A stretch of DNA of 64,000 nucleotides from Ceratorhiza oryzae-sativae. Taxonomy: Eukaryota; Basidiomycota; Agaricomycetes; Cantharellales; Ceratobasidiaceae. Shown in pieces: positions 57,286 through 64,000 of this stretch. Within the stretch, counting starts at the first letter, position 1. The number at the start of each line of letters is the position of its first letter. The DNA is taken from NCBI GenBank assembly GCA_030998015.1, contig JARWMV010000244.1, positions 186,001-250,000 of the forward strand, in the 5' to 3' direction. Position numbers and translations under genes: made by a program. Under the pieces are notes generated by a model. The model made no database searches, was not told the origin of the DNA, and saw only the letters and a program-made list of their open reading frames with translations.

Positions 57286-57570
57286 TCTGGTGCTTACTGT
57301 GGTTACCCAAATCACTCCTGCAATTCTCTCCTTTGTAACTTGGAGTGAGGAGCAAGTTGTCATGTGACTTTGGCACCTACATGGGCACTTACTGTGGTTA
57401 CCCAACTTGCTCCTGCAATTCTCTCCATTGTAACTTGGAGCAAGGAGCAAGTTGTCACATGACTTTGGTGCTTACATGGGTGCTTACCATGGTTACCCAA
57501 CTCACTCCTGCAATTCTCTCCATTGTAACTTGGAGTGAGGAGTGAGTTATCACATGACTTCAGCACTTAA
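57286..57570 (+). repeat. 95-bp tandem repeat, three units
   Basis: The word GGTTACCCAA recurs at 57301, 57396 and 57491, an exact 95-bp period. Each unit shares CTCCTGCAATTCTCTCC and GTAACTTGGAG; units differ by a few transitions. It resembles a minisatellite or the repeated part of an element end. Confidence 0.85.
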
Positions 57571-58622
57571 ACCATGTGACCCATGGACCCTGCACAGCTC
57601 TATAAGATTCAGAGCTGCAACAACCCTAAAAGCAACTTACATAACTCCTCATGCTATCATGTGGCCCCCAATCAACAATCACCCAGTGGCCCCTCATGTC
57701 ACATGACCAGTAAACATTGTTGACTGCAGAACTGTCTGACTCACCTCACACAAGGATATATAAGAAAACCAAAGCAAGGCTGATGGCCCCAGCTTGCTTT
57801 ATCTTGTCAACCACAGGGGCCACTTGTACATAACACTAGATACATCAATATATACTATAGGAAAACACATAAGAACATAGCCACTACTTAAGGGATCAAC
57901 AAGACAACAGAAGAGACAGAGGGGTCTCAACACAAGTATGTTGATTAAAACATGGCCAGTTAATATATAATTGGGGAGCAACCATTGCAGATCTTGGTCA
58001 GGAAGCAGATCAGAACTTATAGTTGGGGTATGTGGGACACTCCAACTCTCAGCATAAATACATCCAATTCCAGGTAGCCTGGATAATGAAATAAAAATTG
58101 GTACCAAAACTATAGTGAGATAAAACTAAAATTACAGATGTCAAGGAAGAATGAAGCAAGGTAAACCAAGCTGTTTTGCCCCTGAAACATTTCTGCATGC
58201 CTGCCATTCAGTATGCTTGTTATCTTGCCTATGAGCACATTAGGTAGACCTAGACCCAAAATCTGATTGTTGGTCTTGAAAATGTCTTGAAATCCAGACA
58301 GTATGGCCAGCAAAAATAGGTAGACATCAAAGGGTGTTAAATGGCTGGATTCCAGACAATTTATAGCTCATGCAAATGGCTTGAGCACAGCAACCAACTG
58401 TTTGAGCTCCTCAAATTTTTGGACTTCAGTACAGTTGAGCATCCAGTATATAAGTGAGTCCTGGATGCTGGTGCATAAAAAAGCACACACTCCAATATTG
58501 CATAGGGTCTCCAAGATGTCAGAAATATATTTGGTGGGTTGATATGTGCAAACATACCCTTTGCAGGATAATGCATACCTGCTCTGCATTGTGGGACACC
58601 CCAGATGACTTGTCTCCCTCCA

Positions 58623-59318
58623 TCAGATATGGTTATTGTAAGATAGGTGTTGTAACATGTACAGTATATATGGAATGATGTTTCCTTGTAGTTCTGCCGT
58701 TGAATGAAAGTGTAAGTCACCCTTGTTGCAATAGTGTTTTGATGGACTGTTCATGTATATATGCTGCTTCAGTTGTTGGAAAAATTTCAGCAATTGTTGT
58801 CCAAGATGCAGTACTTGTGTCAGTATTACACTCACAAAATCCTTCCACCTGAAGTAGTCAACAGACAATAGTGGTATCATGAAATCATACAACCATTTGA
58901 GCAACATATGATTAGCCTTATTGTTTTTCTGTGCTTGTGTTTTGTCTAGAGCACCTGGCTTGCTTGCACTTTCACCAGTGCCTTGCAGCTTTGCTGCCAG
59001 CAACAGGGAAGCCACTTGACACTTTGCTTCTGAGTACAGCTCCTCATCAAAACCAGAGCACCTAGCAGCATGCAGCAAAATCCTCATTGATTGTCTGGGT
59101 TCAGCCCAAGACCAGCAACAGCCAGAGCCTTGACAACAAACTTGCAGGTGCAATGGATTAATAATCAAATGACAAGGAATAACAGGCTTGTCTAGGAGCT
59201 CCTTGCATTGATGGCCTGGCCCCAATTCTGAAGCAGGTGAATTGTCCTCCAAGTCAGCTGGATCATCAGGATACTGACTGTGGAAAATGGGGGTGAGCAT
59301 TATCTCATCCAGATGCAC
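58623..59318 (-). CDS. Open 231-codon frame inside the CpG-free block, origin unknown
   Basis: The frame starts MHLDEIMLTPIFHSQYPDDP and includes ELLDKPVIPCHLIINPLHLQ, EELYSEAKCQVASLLLAAKL, KANHMLLKWLYDFMIPLLSV and FRWKDFVSVILTQVLHLGQQ. Composition is protein-like and no domain is recognised. All its Arg codons are AGA/AGG, as expected where CpG is absent. Because deamination normally creates stops, an open frame of this length is notable, but it may be a transposon-gene relic. I see no adjoining exons. Confidence 0.3.
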   Translation of the reverse strand: MHLDEIMLTPIFHSQYPDDPADLEDNSPASELGPGHQCKELLDKPVIPCHLIINPLHLQVCCQGSGCCWSWAEPRQSMRILLHAARCSGFDEELYSEAKCQVASLLLAAKLQGTGESASKPGALDKTQAQKNNKANHMLLKWLYDFMIPLLSVDYFRWKDFVSVILTQVLHLGQQLLKFFQQLKQHIYMNSPSKHYCNKGDLHFHSTAELQGNIIPYILYMLQHLSYNNHI

Positions 59319-60739
59319 ATACTGTACTCACCTGAATAGTGCTCCTTGCCTTTGCCTCCTGAATGCTTGACTTGGTAAGCTTGGGTTTGATTAATCAACT
59401 TGACTTCTGGCTACAACATAGAGTGTCTGACTTGCACTTGCCTGGTGTTGGTGAGTTTTGTGCTTTCTGAAGTGGGGGTTTTTCTTTTTGGTTAGCACTA
59501 AGAGCACTAGCAGGCAGTCAGCAAAAATATGCTCACAGGGTTCAATGCTTCAAGTGCCAGTTCTTTCACCCATGCCCATAGCATCCTGTTCTTGCCCTCC
59601 TCCCCATCTATTTATTTTGAAAATGTGTGTACAATTGCTTCAAGCAACTGCCCATGACCTCAGAATTTGATTGAATGACCTTCAACTTGAGAACCAAAGA
59701 TCAGCTTAAGCTTATGACCTGGAGCACTCTGTGCTGACCCATAGTGCTCTATATCATGCTTCTCAAGTGTAAAGCCAACAAATGGGTAAATGCTTGGGTG
59801 ACCTGTGAGGGACACCATCAAAGTACAAAGGTGATGAAAAAGTTCAAGGAGACAGGGGTCAATTGGCACTTGGCTTGGTGAGCCTTGACCACTAGGTTCT
59901 GGCATTCCTGTCAATAGCAGCTGTCATGGCCTAGATCATGACACAGAGTTTATTATTTTTTCTATATTTTATATCTCTAGTTTTTCTGCTTTTTGGACAA
60001 GTCCCATTTAATCAGATATATGCATAGAAATACTTACATGATCATGTGACATTGTTATTGTTTACACTCTGTTTGTATCTTCCAGAATATTCTGCTACAT
60101 GGCACCATTCTGATATTGTACAATAGTTGTCTTGCACCATCTGTGTATTTGATATAGCTGCTCATATGAATATATAAGGGAGAGTCTGAGAGCCTTAAGC
60201 CTCATAACTCAACCTCCTGTTGTTCATCCACTACTACCTGTATGACTTCTAAGTCCATAGTCTCTGCCCAGGTCTCTTGAGACCAAGTGCACACTCTTCT
60301 ATCTCCATGTCTTATCACACCCTTACCCCTTGTTGCATGTCTGCCCCTTGACATTGTGACTTAGACCTCTGGCACCATTGCCTATAGGTCTCCCATCATC
60401 CCCTTAGACATTTGGGTCATCCCCCTGGTTGTAGCTCTGACAGCAGCTGGGGAATAGGTGGTGGTGAAATGCAAGCATGAATGCAGTTGTCTCTACCACA
60501 ACAGCATGATGCTGAGTAATAGCCAGATGTCACACACAGCTTTCAAGAGTGACCAGTTTCAAATGGTGAGGTACCATTTGAAAACAGTGTTTATAAGTGT
60601 TTGTGTCAAACAAGTTTTCAAATTTGCATTTGTCACAGAGCTCTAGGGTTGGCAACCCATAGGAAATGTTTGTCCAGATCATGTGATGGAACAATCCTGG
60701 TTTGCTACTGCATGGCTGGTTGCCATGTGCAGCTTGTTG

Positions 60740-60896
60740 TTGGAATTTGGTTCCCATAGGGCACTTACAGTGCTCATGTGTCACTTGACTATACAGTACT
60801 GCTTGCTTATATGCATTGGTAAAACTTTGTGTATCTTTGCCCTCTTTCATTTATTCACTTGCTTACCTGGTTTTCTGGTGGACTTGCCAAAACTTG
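60740..60896 (+). repeat. Dispersed repeat, CpG-free copy
   Basis: Aligns to the minus strand of 31104-31260 along its length, with all 14 CpGs of that copy replaced by TpG or CpA. Confidence 0.8.
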
Positions 60897-60937
60897 TAAA
60901 TCACACTGCAAATTTTGGCATGGAAGTTTTTCAGGGG

Positions 60938-61096
60938 AGCTGTAGTAGAGATGTTGTGCCAGAATTCCTGCATTCTGGCATCAAGGGTAACTCTATTCCA
61001 TCAGCTTACCAATCAGCACTTCTGAGCTGCTTCTGCAATTGAGTTACCCTTGATACCAGAATGCAGGAATTGCAGCATGACATCTCTAAGCTGTAG
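60938..61096. repeat. Foldback repeat with about 55-bp arms
   Basis: Arm 60938-60993 and arm 61040-61096 are inverted copies sharing AATTCCTGCATTCTGG and ATCAAGGGTAACTC, with a spacer of about 46 bases. Transcribed, it would form a long hairpin; it resembles a non-autonomous element. Confidence 0.8.
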
Positions 61097-63883
61097 ATAG
61101 ATATTTACTCAGCTCCAGATACAAATGTGAACAAGAACTGAGGGTACACAACTCCATTGCATACATACATAAGCATCACATGACCACCTCAAATGCTTGT
61201 AACACTGAAATCCAACAGCAAACATCTTTGAACAACACACAATGATTTTATAGAAGTAAATACAGATAAAATCCATGCTGGAGTGTCACCAAATATATTC
61301 AAAAGCCACCTCATCATCAAAGCACACCTCTTCATCCTTCAGGGAATTGTTATCTTCTAGCAAGGAAGCTTTGGCCTCAATATTTTCAGTTTGAGTGTTA
61401 GATGATATTATAGCCCCCAAATTTCCTCTTGGGTTGCTAACCTCCTGCAATCAAAAGCAGCCAAAAGTGCCTTAACATTTGCATCCTATGTTTGGATTGC
61501 ACTCTTTGCAAGGATACATGAATCACCTAGGGCAAGTAGTTTATTGATTTGAAGGTCCAGCTCCTTAACCCATAGCACACAGAGTGTTTGAGAGTCTAGA
61601 ACTTGACCTCCTGTCAACATGTGCTTTCTACCTGAGTTGGTCACCAAGCCACTTAGCTTCTGCCAGTCTTCTTTATTGCTGTGTCACATAAAGTTGGTGG
61701 ACTGTTTGTTTTTTGATCAAATAGTTACTGACCTTTTGGAGCATTTTTTGTGTAAACTTGCAAGATTTAGTGATTGTGTAAGAGACCAAAATGACCACAC
61801 TGACAAAAGGAATCAATTGACAGAGAGAAAACCTGAGAGTTCCAAGTCTGCAATACAGAAGTCTTCCTCAATTGTCTGTCAAGGCTCATTTTCTCCCTTT
61901 TAATCAATCAAACTCTGTCAGCAATGACAAGTCACATGACAGTGTGGGCACCTTAGATTGCAAGGGCAGAGCCTGTTGATGACTTGACAACAGCGACAAA
62001 GGGGGTAAGGGTGATGACAACATGTTGCAAGGCAGGGAGTAAGAAAAGAACAAGACTTGTATTGACAAGGAGGTCAAGTTTGTGAGGAGGCCTCATTGAA
62101 CTTGACCTGGCTTACATACAATCTTTAAGCCACATCAAAACAAACACAACTATACTACAAGTCACATCACTAAGTGATAGAAGCTGCTGTGGAGCTGTGG
62201 AATTTCACATCAAAGTTGAAATACATCTTGGTAAGCAGTCTGGAACATTCTGTGAGTCACATGATACAGTTGTCCTATAAAAGGAAGGTGTGTTCTGAAA
62301 ATGTTCTTAAAATTTGTAATAAATCAAGAAAATATTATATGGTGAATATATGTGTGTCAGGTCATGACAAACTCACTCATGCAATTATTTTTGTATCATT
62401 CATTTACTCTCAATCCTCATACTTCTCATACTTCACCCAGAATGTTAGGAATATTGTTGGTATTTATTGGCTCAAAAAATGAGCAGTCTGCCAACTTTGT
62501 GTGAAACAGCAATAAGACAAGTGCACTTCTTAACCCTCTGTGTATTGTTGCAAACCATCCCTTCACTGCACACACCCTCCTAAGCATTGCAGTTTGAGTC
62601 TAGGCTGCCATAGCTAATAGGTCTGCCATTGCCTCACCAGTGTTAGGGCTTAGTTGTTCAGGTTGTTGGCTCTGATACCTTTGATCCACACCCTGTCTTT
62701 ACTCATTTATCCTATACTGGGCTAGGGTGTATCCCAAGTATAGCAGTACCTGTAGTTGAGGAAGTACATGCATTAGGCAGCCCACCATCTATCCAATAAG
62801 CTATCACTTCAGTCTAGAGTTAAGATTAGTGCCACTTAGTCCAAGCAACTGGGGCTGAACTATATTTAAGATATTTAAGTGAGCCTGACCTTAGTAGTCA
62901 TGCTCTTTATACCTATAAATTAGTCACTTTACACTGAGAAAGATTGAGACTTCATTGAGTGTTACCTGATCACATTGCAACTACTTTGGGTCTTCTTACT
63001 CTAGCCCAAGAAGCATTGAGTACAATTAATGTATACTGATATATCTACACTTGCTTAAGCTCTAGATATCCAAGTGTACCCTGGCCTGTAACACTTCCAT
63101 ATCTCTTGCATGAGATATATCACAACCAACATGCCTAACTTGTCAGCTGACCAGCAGATTGCATATATCACCTTGTACCCTGACAGTCCTGCCACAGAAT
63201 GGGCAAATGTATACAAAGTACAGGCCATACGTGGGCCTTAAGGACAGTGTGAGGGTGCACATAAATGCACACCTTGTTGTGTCCCAATGTACAAGACTAA
63301 GGGGTCAGACAAGCTACCTGTTTTTAGAAATAAATAAATATATTGAATTTCAACAAGCTACACAATTTTATGGACACACTGCTAGGTGCAAGGTGAAGTG
63401 TAGATGGCACAAAGATACCAAGAAGAGGAGAAAAGGGCGGGAGTCACGTGAGCTATCCGACCGTCCGTCGGTTGAGCGTGCAAGTGCCTCCACCATAGGC
63501 TTAGCCCCAGTGCTTCATTTCTAGCTTCGAAGCCATACGAGTTTGTTGCTCTATATATTTTAGCTGAACACAACACCGAACCAACGGCGGCACCATGGTA
63601 GTCGATTACACATCCTTGATTTAACGAATTCGAACGCACACCGAGCCAAGATTCACAACCAGCCGGCCAAATAATGAAGTGAAATGGAACGAGGACCGAG
63701 ATATAAAACAGCCGACGAGACGGAGAGATAGGATATAGCACAAATCGACAAACGAGAGAGGGAGAGCAAAAGTAACATAGGTGGACAAAAAAACAAGGAG
63801 CGAGTAAATATAGTTGGCAGAAACCACGGTAAGACACATTGCGTTTATTGTGAGTGAGGTATATGTAGGTTGATGGCTGTTGT

Positions 63884-64000
63884 CATCCGTCAGATATCTC
63901 TCTACTACTCGAGATCAATAAAACTCACCTCGCTGCCATGTCAAAGCCTCGGACGTAGACTGGGTGTTGAAGTACAGAATAGCCTTGTTATCGACGATCC
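63884..64000 (-). CDS. Possible exon of a gene leaving the window
   Basis: Minus-strand frame IVDNKAILYFNTQSTSEALT-WQR ends at a GTGAGT donor near 63929. Composition is protein-like and normal CpG has returned. Family and the next exon are not recognisable from what is present. Confidence 0.35.

Larger units (their letters stand above)
56196..63437. repeat. CpG-depleted repeat block (7.2 kb)
   Basis: Reading every line, I find only two CpG dinucleotides (about 61993 and 63230), while TpG and CpA are abundant. Flanking DNA on both sides has normal CpG. No intact gene is recognised. The block contains a 95-bp tandem repeat, a foldback, a dispersed repeat shared with 31.1 kb and an open 231-codon frame. 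The pattern is that of old mobile DNA altered by CpG-directed cytosine deamination. Absence of CpG was judged by eye. Confidence 0.9.

Noticed and set aside
63382..63837. Minus-strand frame of 151 codons at the right edge
   Set aside because: It crosses the boundary between CpG-free and normal DNA and is very rich in Cys/Phe/Ser/Tyr without a domain; more likely UTR or spacer.
1..64000. tRNA genes, rRNA, CRISPR arrays, bacterial operons
   Set aside because: No cloverleaf with A and B boxes, no rRNA core motifs and no regularly spaced repeat-spacer array were seen; the DNA is fungal nuclear in character.

Overview
The window reads as nuclear DNA of a filamentous basidiomycete, most likely an Agaricomycete close to Rhizoctonia/Ceratobasidium. 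The evidence is genes broken by many short GT-AG introns (about 47-70 nt, often with a CTAAC-like branch point), families typical of that group (GH95, RTA1-like, Zn2Cys6 factors, a fungal trypsin-like family, a hAT transposon), and TATA boxes close to compact genes. The genus is inferred from family content. Gene models were spliced by eye from reading frames and splice sites.

Layout. 1-0.94 kb (+): 3' part of an unrecognised Ser/Thr/Pro-rich protein with a tandem repeat and two apparent frameshifts. 1.90-2.01 kb (-): a 36-residue peptide gene ending in a CaaX box (CVIA), like basidiomycete pheromone precursors. 3.4-7.0 kb (-): a membrane-anchored GH95 fucosidase-type enzyme. 7.86-9.15 kb (-): an RTA1-like seven-helix membrane protein. 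10.7-11.15 kb (+): a decayed trypsin-like gene. 11.5-13.25 kb (+): a secreted, probably GPI-anchored, alginate-lyase-domain polysaccharide lyase. 13.5-13.8 and 17.6-17.8 kb (-): two paralogous tiny genes on either side of a Zn2Cys6 transcription factor (15.0-17.15 kb, +). 18.0-20.0 kb (-): a P-loop protein with a Cys-rich tail. 21-24 kb: two unrecognised ORFs. 24.35-27.3 kb (-): a mitochondrial SLS1-like protein. 27.3-36.4 kb: gene-poor, with two hypothetical multi-exon genes. 36.4-41.2 kb (+): a large single-pass membrane protein. 41.2-50 kb: repeat-rich, with a complete hAT transposon bounded by an exact 8-bp target duplication. 50.7-52.7 kb (-): a MATE-like transporter. 53.3-55.8 kb (+): translation initiation factor eIF3b. 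55.8 kb: a MITE-like element.

The most striking object is the block at 56.2-63.4 kb. It has almost no CpG dinucleotides (two seen in 7.2 kb). A dispersed repeat has one copy inside the block and one at 31.1-31.26 kb. All 14 CpGs of the outside copy read TpG or CpA in the inside copy, so the block looks like DNA shaped by CpG-directed cytosine deamination, either RIP-like or from methylation.

Functionally, GH95 and the polysaccharide lyase suggest surface-attached attack on complex polysaccharides, with RTA1-like and MATE-like membrane proteins as possible export or stress functions. eIF3b and the SLS1-like gene are housekeeping. The CaaX peptide and the paired mini-genes around the transcription factor are the best candidates for an undescribed system.
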